The translations under genes and the position numbers were made by a program. This document shows, piece by piece, positions 43,387 to 51,433 of a stretch of 64,000 nt of DNA. Within the stretch, counting starts at the first letter, position 1. Every line of letters begins with the position of its first letter. The notes below the pieces were generated by a model, which saw nothing but the letters and a program-made list of their open reading frames with translations, was not told where the DNA came from and did no database searches. The stretch is from Paramuribaculum sp. (GTDB lineage: Bacteria > Bacteroidota > Bacteroidia > Bacteroidales > Muribaculaceae): the NCBI GenBank assembly GCA_022511125.1, contig JAFLSD010000003.1, forward strand, positions 1 through 64,000. Direction: 5' to 3'.

Positions 43387-43944
43387 TCACTCGCAAGCAT
43401 ACAGCTGCCGTAAGGCTATCGAGCTATAATTTGCTACTCCCATACTCGACAGTTCCACTTCCATCGTTCCTCCGTCAGCCGAAGGTAGTCTAACATGACT
43501 TTCGTCGACTATGGTCATCAAACGGTATTCTTCGCCTGCAGGCGTTACTACTGTCCAGCTATTTTCCTCCTTGTCGAAATCCAGACGCACCACACTGCCG
43601 TCGTTCTCCGAGGTGATTGTGTAACCTTCCTCGTCGATTTCTACCAGATAACGGCCTTCATGTCCTTCTATTACCTTGCTTTCACCTTTTGCTATAGGGT
43701 TCGTTCCGCTCCAAAATTCTATGCTATTGAGCACGAACAGATCGGCCAAAGCCGATACCTCATAGACCGGTAGAATCCAGAAAGCGAAGAACACCAATTC
43801 GTTCACGAAATTATTACCCACTTGATTGTTCCAGGCTATCAATTTCTTGGTCATCGAGAAACTTCCTATACACGACGTGAATATTACAGCCGAAGCCAAC
43901 GTCAAGCCCACTAATGCCGACATATATCGCTTACGCATTTTCAT
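43387..43944 (-). CDS. DUF3332 family lipoprotein
   Basis: The 185-residue protein starts with a signal and lipobox-like VIFTSC followed by the family signature IGSFSMTKKLIAWNNQVG. Two further hydrophobic stretches lie at about 47-75 (ELVFFAFWILPVYEVSALAD). The C-terminal half is a soluble domain of short beta strands (VEIDEEGYTITSENDGSVVR). DUF3332 has no known function. A -7 element TAATTTTG on the minus strand at 43978-43985 lies 34 nt before the start. Confidence 0.85.
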   Translation of the reverse strand: MKMRKRYMSALVGLTLASAVIFTSCIGSFSMTKKLIAWNNQVGNNFVNELVFFAFWILPVYEVSALADLFVLNSIEFWSGTNPIAKGESKVIEGHEGRYLVEIDEEGYTITSENDGSVVRLDFDKEENSWTVVTPAGEEYRLMTIVDESHVRLPSADGGTMEVELSSMGVANYSSIALRQLYACE

Positions 43945-44103
43945 TCCTTTCTAATTTTTATCTAATTTGCCTAACGGCAAAATTATAAAAAAATCTTCGT
44001 AAATACCGCATCGCCGCAGCTTCCTTCTCATATCTTCGCTATTTACTCACTTGAAACATATTTCTTTCTTACGATTTTACAGTTCTTTTCTTTCCATAAA
44101 AAA

Positions 44104-44131
44104 AGCGGCGGGGAAAACAAATCCCGCCGCT
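44104..44131 (-). terminator. terminator of the small lipoprotein gene
   Basis: AGCGGCGGG (44104-44112) pairs perfectly with CCCGCCGCT (44123-44131), followed on the minus strand by a T-run, 25 nt past the stop. Confidence 0.88.
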
Positions 44132-44155
44132 ATATTCTTTTTTTCGGTTAAGCAT

Positions 44156-44710
44156 TTACTTTCCCAAATTTTTCAAGGCATCCATTGCGCCTGAATTTTT
44201 CACCTTCTCGAGCATCTCGGAGCCTTTGCCCTTGGCAAGATCTTTCACTTCCGATGCTTTTTCGGCAAGTTTCGCATAAAGTTCGGCTGCCTTTTCTTTC
44301 TGCTCGGGTGATATATCGGTGATCGACTTCATCTTCGACTCCAAGTCCTGAAGCTTGGTAAGCGATGACGTGAGCGATGCTATTGCAGCCGCATCACCCG
44401 AAGTAGCTTTCTTTATGTTGGCTATCAGAGAGCTCAATTGTGATTCGAAATCTTTCAGATATGAGCTGAACTGCGCGTTGTCGGCCGCGGCTTCCGTGGC
44501 ATCCTCGACACCTTCCATCGTCTCCTCGATAACGATATCGTCTACTTCCACCATTCCGTCGTCATCTGATTCCACTGCCGGAGACTCAAGCTGTTCGTCA
44601 GCGTTATAATCATCGTTTTCCGCAGCTTTTTCCGATTTCGAACCGCACGACGCCATCACCCCCGCACATAAAGCGGCCATCATAAAAAATTTAATCTTTC
44701 TCATCTTCAT
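44156..44710 (-). CDS. acidic helical lipoprotein, unknown function
   Basis: With ATG at 44710 (184 residues) the protein begins MKMRKIKFFMMAALCAGVMA and has the lipobox VMASC. Residues 25-75 are strongly acidic and disordered-looking (Asp/Glu-rich), and the rest is predicted helical (FSSYLKDFESQLSSLIANIK; KEKAAELYAKLAEKASEVKD). The frame opens at 44752, but a signal peptide fits only from 44710 or 44704. No known family recognised. Strong terminator downstream. Confidence 0.8.
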   Translation of the reverse strand: MKMRKIKFFMMAALCAGVMASCGSKSEKAAENDDYNADEQLESPAVESDDDGMVEVDDIVIEETMEGVEDATEAAADNAQFSSYLKDFESQLSSLIANIKKATSGDAAAIASLTSSLTKLQDLESKMKSITDISPEQKEKAAELYAKLAEKASEVKDLAKGKGSEMLEKVKNSGAMDALKNLGK

Positions 44711-44800
44711 ATATTTTAATCCAAAATTATAACCTGCTATCAAATTCATCACAAAATTAATAAACTTAACGAGACGAGGCTAACTTAAAATTCAAAAAAA

Positions 44801-44944
44801 TTATCCGGCCAAAGCATTAGCACGCTTTTCTATCTCTTCATATCGATTCTTCTGCTCGCCTATGAATAACGGACTGTTCTTTTTCAAGAATGTTCAGTCT
44901 GCCAATATCGTCTCTATCATTTCCTCTAATTCTGGCGAATACAT
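44801..44944 (-). pseudogene. relic of the N-terminal module of the zinc-ribbon protein family
   Basis: On the minus strand from 44944 the frame reads MYSPELEEMIETILAD and then a stop at 44894. In a shifted frame (44891-44841) it continues ILEKEQSVIHRRAEESI, and in a further frame (44842-44804) YEEIEKRANALAG before a stop. Joined, these match the first 50 residues of the protein at 10055-10822 (MYSEELEELIDAILED, TEKERAVLHRRA, EELDIIIDARLAKM). It looks like a decayed, truncated third paralogue carrying at least two frameshifts; the zinc ribbon and the rest are missing. Confidence 0.7.
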
Positions 44945-44971
44945 AAAAGAATGGGAATGATATTTTTTTGA

Positions 44972-46024
44972 TTAGAATCTTAGTGGAAAACTAATAATGG
45001 AGGCAACTGTAGTGCCATTTTTTTTTGCGGGTTGCCATTTTGGCATCTTTTTAATCAAACTTAAAACTTCATTTTTTTCCACTAATTCTTGAAGTCCTAT
45101 AATTCTTGGAAATGAAACTGTACCATCTTTTTCAACTACACATTCCACCATTACTAATAATCCCTTCATATTTTTTTCAGTTGCAGCTTGTGGAGTACTA
45201 CAATTTTCATTCAACCAACTCAGTAATTCACCATATCCTCCAGGAAATTCCGCTCTTTCATCTACTTCACGATAAATATCAGTTCTTGCACGAAGTTCAG
45301 CTGACATTTTATCATACTCCTCTTTTGCTTTCTCTTCTTCTGCTGCTTTTGCTTTTGCGGCCTCTTTTGCTTTCTCTTCTGCTTCTGCCTTTGCTTTTGC
45401 GGCCTCTTCTGCTGCTTTTGCCTTCTCTTCAGCTTCTGCTTTTGCCTTTGCTTCTGCTTCTGCTTTAATTTTATTTAAATTTGATTTTTTTACAAGCCTA
45501 TCGAAATTAATTTGCATATAATCATTGCTAAGGTAATTAATATAATATGGTAAAAACAAGGATTTGGATCCCCTCTCCAGCAACCGACTGAAAGATCTTT
45601 TTTTCGCATTTTGTTGTAACTCTTCTTTTATTTCTTCTTTTTTTCGAGCAGAAAGACTATTATATTTGTCCTTATCTTCAATTACAATTTTTACATTCTC
45701 AACGTTCCCTACCAACTCAAGACTATTTTTTTTCTTGCTCCATCTATATGTCCAAACTTCGACACAGTCAAAACCAGCAACTCCAAACTCTGTTGGCCGT
45801 GTTACAGTGGCGGATCCGTTTGAATTAAATGTTATTTCATAATTCTCATCGGAGATCCAAGTACCATATAATTTTGAAGCCGGAGCACTATAAGCTGCAT
45901 CTTTGCTTTCCTCAGTAACTTGTGGCCATGATATGTCTTTAGGAAGTTTATCAAAAGCATACATTGTGTAAGTACTTCCCAACAAAGAAATGGAGATAAT
46001 TAGAAATTTAAATTTATTCATCAT
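44972..46024 (-). CDS. secreted protein with Ala/Glu/Lys helical rod and TonB C-terminal domain
   Basis: A signal peptide or anchor (MNKFKFLIISISLLGSTYTM) precedes a 150-residue beta-rich part. Residues 185-245 are a low-complexity charged helix (KAEAEAKAKAEAEEKAKAAE and on). The last 95 residues are a TonB C-terminal domain: EFPGGYGELLSWLNENCSTP, GLLVMVECVVEKDGTVSFPR, and MPKWQPAKKNG. In Bacteroidota such domains occur on many proteins other than the classical TonB. It lies 24 nt after the YARHG lipoprotein gene and shares its promoter. Confidence 0.85.
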   Translation of the reverse strand: MMNKFKFLIISISLLGSTYTMYAFDKLPKDISWPQVTEESKDAAYSAPASKLYGTWISDENYEITFNSNGSATVTRPTEFGVAGFDCVEVWTYRWSKKKNSLELVGNVENVKIVIEDKDKYNSLSARKKEEIKEELQQNAKKRSFSRLLERGSKSLFLPYYINYLSNDYMQINFDRLVKKSNLNKIKAEAEAKAKAEAEEKAKAAEEAAKAKAEAEEKAKEAAKAKAAEEEKAKEEYDKMSAELRARTDIYREVDERAEFPGGYGELLSWLNENCSTPQAATEKNMKGLLVMVECVVEKDGTVSFPRIIGLQELVEKNEVLSLIKKMPKWQPAKKNGTTVASIISFPLRF

Positions 46025-46048
46025 ATTTATTCAATTAAGATTTATTAT

Positions 46049-47128
46049 TTATTCGTATGCTTGAATTGCTTTGATATTGGCGAGTTCTATTTTGTTCAGT
46101 TGTGATGTAACATTTTTTGATGTCGGAGTATACCAAGAGAAATTGGAGAAATAATCGGTCAGATCCTGACTTTTGAAAATATATCCATGGCGAGCGTAGA
46201 TCCAGTTTCTCATAATGCGAAGTTCATCTTGGCTTTTATTTTCGAGATCTTGAGGAATGGCCTCTCTTGTGGAGAGCCAGTCGTAGTTTACATTCTCTTT
46301 ATCAGCTCTTTCTTTTAAATATTGCTGATATTCCCGGCCAGAAAAGAGATCCATGCCTTCTGTCAGTTGTTCTATCGGAACATTATATTTTACGGCTACA
46401 TTTTTCAATCCGTAATCCATAATGGCGATATTTATATCGGCTGATTGACCCGGAGCGAGATCAACTCCATCTTTCTTTCCGGTAGTGTGACCGTCGGGAG
46501 ACGAACCGTCAGAACAAGTCCAGTAGGAATAGGCGTATGTGATAGCATAATCTTTTCCGGAGATTGGCTTAGGAGTATTATTGGTTACCGTACAAGTCAT
46601 TCTTTCAACTGCACCTTCACAAGGACGTCCATGCAAATCAACACCTGATTTCTTACTGATTTTGCCTTTGACAAGACCTACGGGCTGTTTCATATTTCTA
46701 ACCAGCCATTCAAAATAGGCTCCATCATTAAGCAACTCCTGAGCCTTGGTGTCGGGTATTGAGTCGATCAGCATACCTGTCTTTACTGCAAGCTCGTATT
46801 TATCTTTGGGAAAAGCAGCAATGCCTTTTGTGTCTGTAACGGTAACTTTGCCATCTTCTCCAACTTTCACAACTACCCATTTTCCGTCAGAAAAATCAAC
46901 TTTGTATAATCCGTCCCCACTTTCGGCTACTAAAACAGGCTCGGTTGACAACGGTTCGATTGAATCAAAGTTAATGGTAGGATAAGCCTCCATTATTGAA
47001 TCCATCTGATTGGAATTCACAAAATCTGCAAATTTTACAGCAAATTCCTTAGCCTTTCCTTCTTTTGAGCCGCAGGAACATAGGATAAAAAACAATCCGC
47101 TTAGTGAGTAGAATAACACCTTCTTCAT
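46049..47128 (-). CDS. YARHG-domain lipoprotein
   Basis: The lipobox is ILCSC (Cys19) and the C-terminal 75 residues are a YARHG domain, an extracellular domain named for the motif seen here in RIMRNWIYARHGYIFKSQDL near residue 310. The middle includes two beta-rich regions, one resembling a DUF-type domain with CEGAVERMTCTVTNNTPKPI. YARHG domains are thought to act at the cell surface, perhaps in binding peptidoglycan or signalling; the role here is unknown. First gene of a pair with the TonB-C protein. Length 359. Confidence 0.88.
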   Translation of the reverse strand: MKKVLFYSLSGLFFILCSCGSKEGKAKEFAVKFADFVNSNQMDSIMEAYPTINFDSIEPLSTEPVLVAESGDGLYKVDFSDGKWVVVKVGEDGKVTVTDTKGIAAFPKDKYELAVKTGMLIDSIPDTKAQELLNDGAYFEWLVRNMKQPVGLVKGKISKKSGVDLHGRPCEGAVERMTCTVTNNTPKPISGKDYAITYAYSYWTCSDGSSPDGHTTGKKDGVDLAPGQSADINIAIMDYGLKNVAVKYNVPIEQLTEGMDLFSGREYQQYLKERADKENVNYDWLSTREAIPQDLENKSQDELRIMRNWIYARHGYIFKSQDLTDYFSNFSWYTPTSKNVTSQLNKIELANIKAIQAYE

Positions 47129-47157
47129 GACAAATTTATTTTAATTTATTTTTTTGC

Positions 47158-47189
47158 AAAAATACAAAACTGAAAGAGCCATTTCAAAA
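47158..47189 (-). promoter_or_regulatory. promoter of the YARHG/TonB-C pair
   Basis: Minus-strand TTTG (47186-47189) and TATTTTTG (47158-47165) are 20 nt apart, a full consensus match, with a leader of about 24 nt. Confidence 0.8.
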
Positions 47190-47247
47190 TAAAAACGCGA
47201 CCACTTTTGTCGCATTTTATGACCAATTTTGACACTCTCTATTTTTC

Positions 47248-47520
47248 TCAGTCATCGATAAATTCATCAGGCGGTAGGAGCGATTGACCGTCGGCCGGAG
47301 TCTTTTCGAAATCGATTGAAAGATCTTGAAAAAAATTATGACCGAAGAGGCGCGAAATACGAGCTAGCATCAGGATGTCGATATTTTCTTTACGGAATAT
47401 CCGGTAAACGTTACGCCGGTCGCAGTGGAGTTTGCGCGCAAGCCAGTCTATCGTACACTCTTTTGGCATCTGATCGAAAATTTCACGTATCCGCTCGCCT
47501 ATTGCCATTGGAAATTCCAT
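47248..47520 (-). CDS. small helix-turn-helix protein
   Basis: A 90-residue protein with a helix-turn-helix near residues 22-45 (TIDWLARKLHCDRRNVYRIF), following MAIGERIREIFDQMPKE; ATG at 47508 is an alternative start. The tail is acidic (PPDEFIDD). Its sequence is like the N-terminal half of an XRE-type regulator without a ligand domain. Upstream lies a long palindromic region that may belong to its leader. Target genes are unknown; the kinase gene upstream is co-oriented. Confidence 0.78.
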   Translation of the reverse strand: MEFPMAIGERIREIFDQMPKECTIDWLARKLHCDRRNVYRIFRKENIDILMLARISRLFGHNFFQDLSIDFEKTPADGQSLLPPDEFIDD

Positions 47521-47943
47521 TATTGTGCTCCCTTATTCCCTTAGAAAGCGGTTAAACATAATGAAAGCGTGGGAATTCTCACATGTCGCTGTCCCACTGT
47601 CAGAGGCTTCTCGCATTGCCTGTAAGGATAGAACAGCAACGGAGATACCCACGCTATGCGTGAGGCATCTACCGCTGCTCTGTTCCTGATCCTGATTTGA
47701 ATTTTGCGAGAATTCCTGACAGTCAAGAACAAAACGTCGAGTAAACGCTTTACCGTATTTCTTTTCCAGAACAGCCGTGGGCTTTCGTTCCCGGCGTTCT
47801 GCTTCATTTGTGGCCTAAAGTTCGTTATAATTCCCGACATAGACAAATTTCTGACACACCGCAAATTTACTCATCGAAAACTTACGTTCCTAATGTCTTT
47901 TTTTGTCTTTTTTATCTGCTGTTTGTCCTAATGGGAAGCAGAA
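47521..47943 (-). other. intergenic region with long palindrome
   Basis: These 420 bases hold the palindromic element at 47571-47716 and a -7 match (TAAATTTG, minus strand, 47862-47869) that would start an RNA running through the element into the HTH gene. The 107-codon open frame at 47541-47864 is not supported. Confidence 0.55.
47571..47716. repeat. nested palindromic element, copy A
   Basis: An imperfect hairpin centred on CACGC-TAT-GCGTG (47650-47662). Going out, 47641-47649 pairs with 47664-47673, 47631-47640 with 47674-47685, and GGAT (47626-47629) with ATCC (47689-47692). An outer GGAATTCTC (47572-47580) faces GAGAATTCC (47708-47716). The apex ACCCACGCTATGCGTGA matches copy B at 60184-60200 at 16 of 17 positions. 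Either a structured RNA leader or a small repeat family. Confidence 0.65.
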
Positions 47944-49212
47944 TCAACGAAAAACTCGCCCAGAGTTGATTTTCTCGAAACGCTTGCCGTCTTCTTCGAA
48001 ATGACGTACCATTCGGCTGAACATTTCGTCGGAATAATCTACCCCTCCCACATGCCAGTCTCGGGAATTGAAATATGTGCGGCATCTCTCGTAGTACCGC
48101 TGCATTATGACGCCGACTTCCATCAGTTGGTCTGTTCGCATGAGCGAATCGGCTGTCCTGTCGGCCATTCGGTCGAGAGCCTTATCGAGCTCGGAGGCCA
48201 TTTCGAGGCGCTTTGCTTCACGAAGGCGTGCTTGACCGCGTTCGTTTTCCAAAGAATCTTCCACCGAATCATAAGCAGATTTCAGACTGTCTAAAGAAGC
48301 TTGATGCCACGAGATCCGTTCACTCGCGGCTTCAATCTGCCGGTTGCTTTCAGATATTAACCGTTCGCTTTGCGACATCCTTCGGTTATTCTCGCTTCTT
48401 TCGATAAAGAGAATGGCTATGGCTCCGGCAGCAAGAAGAGTCAGAATTATCAGTGGTATCCTCCGACGTAGAGCATCCACCCGGCGCAAAGCCCTATTCA
48501 AAGCATCGACGCTGTCGTAGCGACGCCCGGAGTCGTGATTGAGTGCCTTCCGGACTATTCCCGCATACCGGGATCCTAAAAGCGCCTGCATGATCATCCC
48601 TAATGAATAAATATCGCTGCGGGCATCTGACCGGTGATGGTCTTTAAGCTCGGGGGCGGCGTAGCGTGGCGAGCATCCGGGAGTTTTGGAAAGGAAATGA
48701 GCATCGTCGTCGCTAAGACCGAAGTCTATGAGCTTCACATGGTCGCCGGAGAGCGTCACGAGTATATTCTCGGGCTTAAGATCATTGTGGATTATTCCGC
48801 GCTTGTGTAGATAGCTGACTGCATCAAGCAACTCGGCGAAGACTCTCTTTCGCGACTCAAAAGTAGGATTCTCCGCTATAAATTCGCCCAAAGTGCGCCC
48901 TTCGACATATTCCATCACGATGCCGTCGCCTACGCCTTCTATCGGTTCGCACGAAAATACATGGATAATATGAGGATGATCGCAACCCGACGACAGCTCA
49001 TACTCCCGTTTGATCATCTCAGCCGACCGACCAACGTCAGGATTCGCCGCCTTGATCAGAAAATATCTACCATCACGCGACACACGGAAAAGACGCGAAT
49101 ACGAGGTGGTGCGGACAAACACTATGTCCGAATATAACTTTGCTTCCGGCTCGAAACCGGTGTTGACGTCGAACAAAGCGCTTTCCGGACTATCTTTTGC
49201 ATTCTTATTCAT
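47944..49212 (-). CDS. Ser/Thr protein kinase with membrane anchor and coiled-coil tail
   Basis: The Hanks-type kinase domain covers about residues 25-240: the ATP lysine Lys54 (RYFLIKAAN), catalytic loop HNDLKPEN (142-149), DFG (163-165), YAAPE and SDIYSLGMIMQALLGSR. The catalytic loop is HND rather than HRD, and no glycine-rich GxGxxG loop is seen in front, so regulation and activity may be unusual. A helix at about 253-272 (IPLIILTLLAAGAIAILFIE) anchors it, and the outer part is a coiled coil of about 100 residues plus a short tail. Length 422. Divergent from the 49248 gene. Confidence 0.9.
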   Translation of the reverse strand: MNKNAKDSPESALFDVNTGFEPEAKLYSDIVFVRTTSYSRLFRVSRDGRYFLIKAANPDVGRSAEMIKREYELSSGCDHPHIIHVFSCEPIEGVGDGIVMEYVEGRTLGEFIAENPTFESRKRVFAELLDAVSYLHKRGIIHNDLKPENILVTLSGDHVKLIDFGLSDDDAHFLSKTPGCSPRYAAPELKDHHRSDARSDIYSLGMIMQALLGSRYAGIVRKALNHDSGRRYDSVDALNRALRRVDALRRRIPLIILTLLAAGAIAILFIERSENNRRMSQSERLISESNRQIEAASERISWHQASLDSLKSAYDSVEDSLENERGQARLREAKRLEMASELDKALDRMADRTADSLMRTDQLMEVGVIMQRYYERCRTYFNSRDWHVGGVDYSDEMFSRMVRHFEEDGKRFEKINSGRVFR

Positions 49213-49232
49213 CCCGGTTCAAAATTAATGAT

Positions 49233-49240
49233 TATTTTTG
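49233..49240 (+). promoter_or_regulatory. -7 element directly before a start codon
   Basis: TATTTTTG matches TAnnTTTG and ends 8 nt before the ATG at 49248, so the transcript would have almost no leader. No -33 element at the proper spacing. Confidence 0.5.
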
Positions 49241-49247
49241 TAAAATC

Positions 49248-49835
49248 ATGACAAACCAATCTATAGACCCACGCATCGTCTCATTAAGACTTGCCGTACA
49301 GGAAACCTTCAGCCGCCAGCCAATAGTCCACAACGACTTTGTGGCTCTCGTCGACGAAATTGAAAAAAAGACGCGCCAACACATATCGGAAAGCACTCTC
49401 GAACGACTCTGGAATTATTCGACACGAAAACATTCGGGAGTGTCGCTACACACGCTCAATCTTCTGGCTCTATATGCAGGAAAAAATGACTGGAAAACAT
49501 TCTGCCAATCCCTCAGAGAGGCAGACGGTCAAGAATCAGAGCTATTCGATGCCGATGTGATCGATTCCGCCGAACTCCTTCCCGACGACAGACTACAGAT
49601 AGGATGGCTGCCCGACAGGATTTGCACGGTCCGCTATCTGGGCGACAATCGTTTCATCGCAGAGGAGTGCATAAATTCTACTATGCAGCCCGGTGACACT
49701 TTTTCTTGTCTGCAATTCCAGCTTCACCGGCCTCTGACTATGGACGCTTTCCGACAAAAGGATGCCGACGACGATACAAACCGACGCTACACGGTCGGCT
49801 CCCGCAATGGCCTTACCACACTAAAGAAGCTCTAA
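49248..49835 (+). CDS. unknown small protein, divergent from the kinase gene
   Basis: I do not recognise a named family. The first 85 residues look like a helical DNA-binding-type domain (VALVDEIEKKTRQHISESTL, ERLWNYSTRKHSGVSLHTLN), followed by LALYAGKNDWKTFCQSLRE. The last 95 residues are beta-rich (LLPDDRLQIGWLPDRICTVR, YLGDNRFIAEE). The open frame begins at 49197, but MTNQSIDPRI at 49248 fits the predicted promoter and avoids the kinase gene overlap. 195 residues. A regulatory link with the divergent kinase is possible but unproven. Confidence 0.75.
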   Translation: MTNQSIDPRIVSLRLAVQETFSRQPIVHNDFVALVDEIEKKTRQHISESTLERLWNYSTRKHSGVSLHTLNLLALYAGKNDWKTFCQSLREADGQESELFDADVIDSAELLPDDRLQIGWLPDRICTVRYLGDNRFIAEECINSTMQPGDTFSCLQFQLHRPLTMDAFRQKDADDDTNRRYTVGSRNGLTTLKKL

Positions 49836-51433
49836 TAGTCGTATTCGAGCTGCAGATGCTCGACTATCAGCACCGAACCGCTGCCTCCCGTAAAGTAGTC
49901 GCCATACTTACTTGCCGAACAAACAAGAAGAATCCAACGCGGAATTCTGTCCGTAGCGTTATAATTGAGTTCGAATTCAAACGGCACCATTCCTCCTGTT
50001 GATACGCCGCTCTGCATCTGACCGTATGCTATCACACCCGGATCGTCCGGACTGAACAGATGACGGTTAGACGGATTCGTCCTTATCTCGAAAGGATTTT
50101 CCCAGTCGGCCAAAGCACACCATATTATGCAAGTGTCAGGTTGGCCTACCATGCTTGTCATTCCACTGCTCGCATGCGATATCTGAACGGATGTATAATC
50201 GATCGTTCCGGAAACTTTGGTCGGGAAATTGGAGAAGGGACGTCCGAACGAAAGGACTCCGTTTGTACCTTCAGTCCTTACATAATCGCCGGCGAAGAGA
50301 TTGCCTGCCGCCAATTTTCCGAGCACACTTATACCCACGAATTTCGATTCGAGCCGTGCGCCGAGATAACCTGTAGGCGACTCCGAATTAACCACGGGCT
50401 GCGTATTGCTTTCTCCAAGAGTTGTGGCACCTTTGTTTCCTGTGTCCCAGAATTTTTCGCCGTCTTGAGCCCACGGACACCATATACGTCCGTCTTTCCA
50501 CCAATTCTCGAACGAAGAGTTAGGCAATTGCACGTCGCCCATAGTGGTGAACATTGACGGGAGAGTGAAAACGTCACCGCTGTATGCGCGTATTTCATAA
50601 TCGCACGACGGGAACAGACCGCTAAGTCTCGCTTTGATCGTTCCGCCATCCTGCGTTATCCACGACGACGGTACTTGCGTCCATTGATCGACACCTGTCA
50701 GACGGTATTCGAATCCGGCGGCATGGCCTTCTTCTACGGCTGCGTAAACCCATGCTACCTGTGTCCATGCGTCTATCTGTGTGATAGCTACCGGCACATC
50801 CGTCTGAGTGATAGTGATCACCCAGTCCTGCGACCGTCCGAATTCAGAGACAATCACACCTAAGGGCTCGGTGAAATCCACTGTTTTTCCAACAAGATCG
50901 GGAGCCATGGTAGCTGTGGTGCCACCAAGTTTCATAGTCAGCACTTCTATCTGCGTGAGAGGCAATGTCGACGGAACGACTGCATTGACCGTATGGTTCA
51001 CCGGGTCTATCTCCGATGCTCCTATTTGGTTTCTGACCGAAAAATATCGCTCGATTGTTTGCTGAGCTGTGATAGTCCAGGTATAATCATAATAGAGGCT
51101 CATTCCCATTTCGTAGGGCTGAGTCAGATTAAGACCGGCCTCGATTGCCGCCGTGTCGGCGACAGTCGCTCCAGGAGTTATAGACAGCGACGTAAGCCTC
51201 ACTTTCTGAATGTCGGCCGCTTCGCTCAGATAGAGGGTGACCGTGCGGTTGAGCGAGTCGATCAGTGCGGCTCTTTCCTGCCCCTGAGCCTCAATGGCGA
51301 GAATGTTGGGCTGAATATGAGGATATGGAATGTCGTCTTCTATACATGAAGTAAACAAAGCCGCGATCAGCGCTAAAGCTGTCGACGATATTAGCGGGAT
51401 AAATTTGAAGCGCTTGCTATTAGATGTGTACAC
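49832..51433 (-). CDS. PCMD-domain lipoprotein
   Basis: The C-terminal half is a putative carbohydrate metabolism (PCMD) domain: LPNSSFENWWKDGRIWCPWA near residue 325, FVGISVLGKLAAGNLFAGDY, and TRIPRWILLVCSASKYGDYF-like DRIPRWILLVCSASKYGDYF near the end. The front carries two beta-sandwich units with IDSLNRTVTLYL and INHTVNAVVPSTLP-like DPVNHTVNAVVPSTL. A lipoprotein signal ends in ALFTSC. The frame opens at 51478 inside the upstream gene; GTG at 51433 would put the signal peptide right at the N-terminus (533 residues). Last gene of a four-gene surface operon. Confidence 0.87.
   Translation of the reverse strand: MYTSNSKRFKFIPLISSTALALIAALFTSCIEDDIPYPHIQPNILAIEAQGQERAALIDSLNRTVTLYLSEAADIQKVRLTSLSITPGATVADTAAIEAGLNLTQPYEMGMSLYYDYTWTITAQQTIERYFSVRNQIGASEIDPVNHTVNAVVPSTLPLTQIEVLTMKLGGTTATMAPDLVGKTVDFTEPLGVIVSEFGRSQDWVITITQTDVPVAITQIDAWTQVAWVYAAVEEGHAAGFEYRLTGVDQWTQVPSSWITQDGGTIKARLSGLFPSCDYEIRAYSGDVFTLPSMFTTMGDVQLPNSSFENWWKDGRIWCPWAQDGEKFWDTGNKGATTLGESNTQPVVNSESPTGYLGARLESKFVGISVLGKLAAGNLFAGDYVRTEGTNGVLSFGRPFSNFPTKVSGTIDYTSVQISHASSGMTSMVGQPDTCIIWCALADWENPFEIRTNPSNRHLFSPDDPGVIAYGQMQSGVSTGGMVPFEFELNYNATDRIPRWILLVCSASKYGDYFTGGSGSVLIVEHLQLEYDY

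Noticed and set aside
45315-45470. Repeated GCTTTTGC/CTTCTGC units, first taken for a tandem repeat or CRISPR-like array
   Set aside because: The units are irregular codons for an Ala/Glu/Lys helix within the TonB-C protein; no conserved repeat-spacer pattern.
47541-47864. 107-codon minus-strand frame
   Set aside because: It crosses palindrome A and has the composition of a random Arg-rich frame; no homology is recognised.
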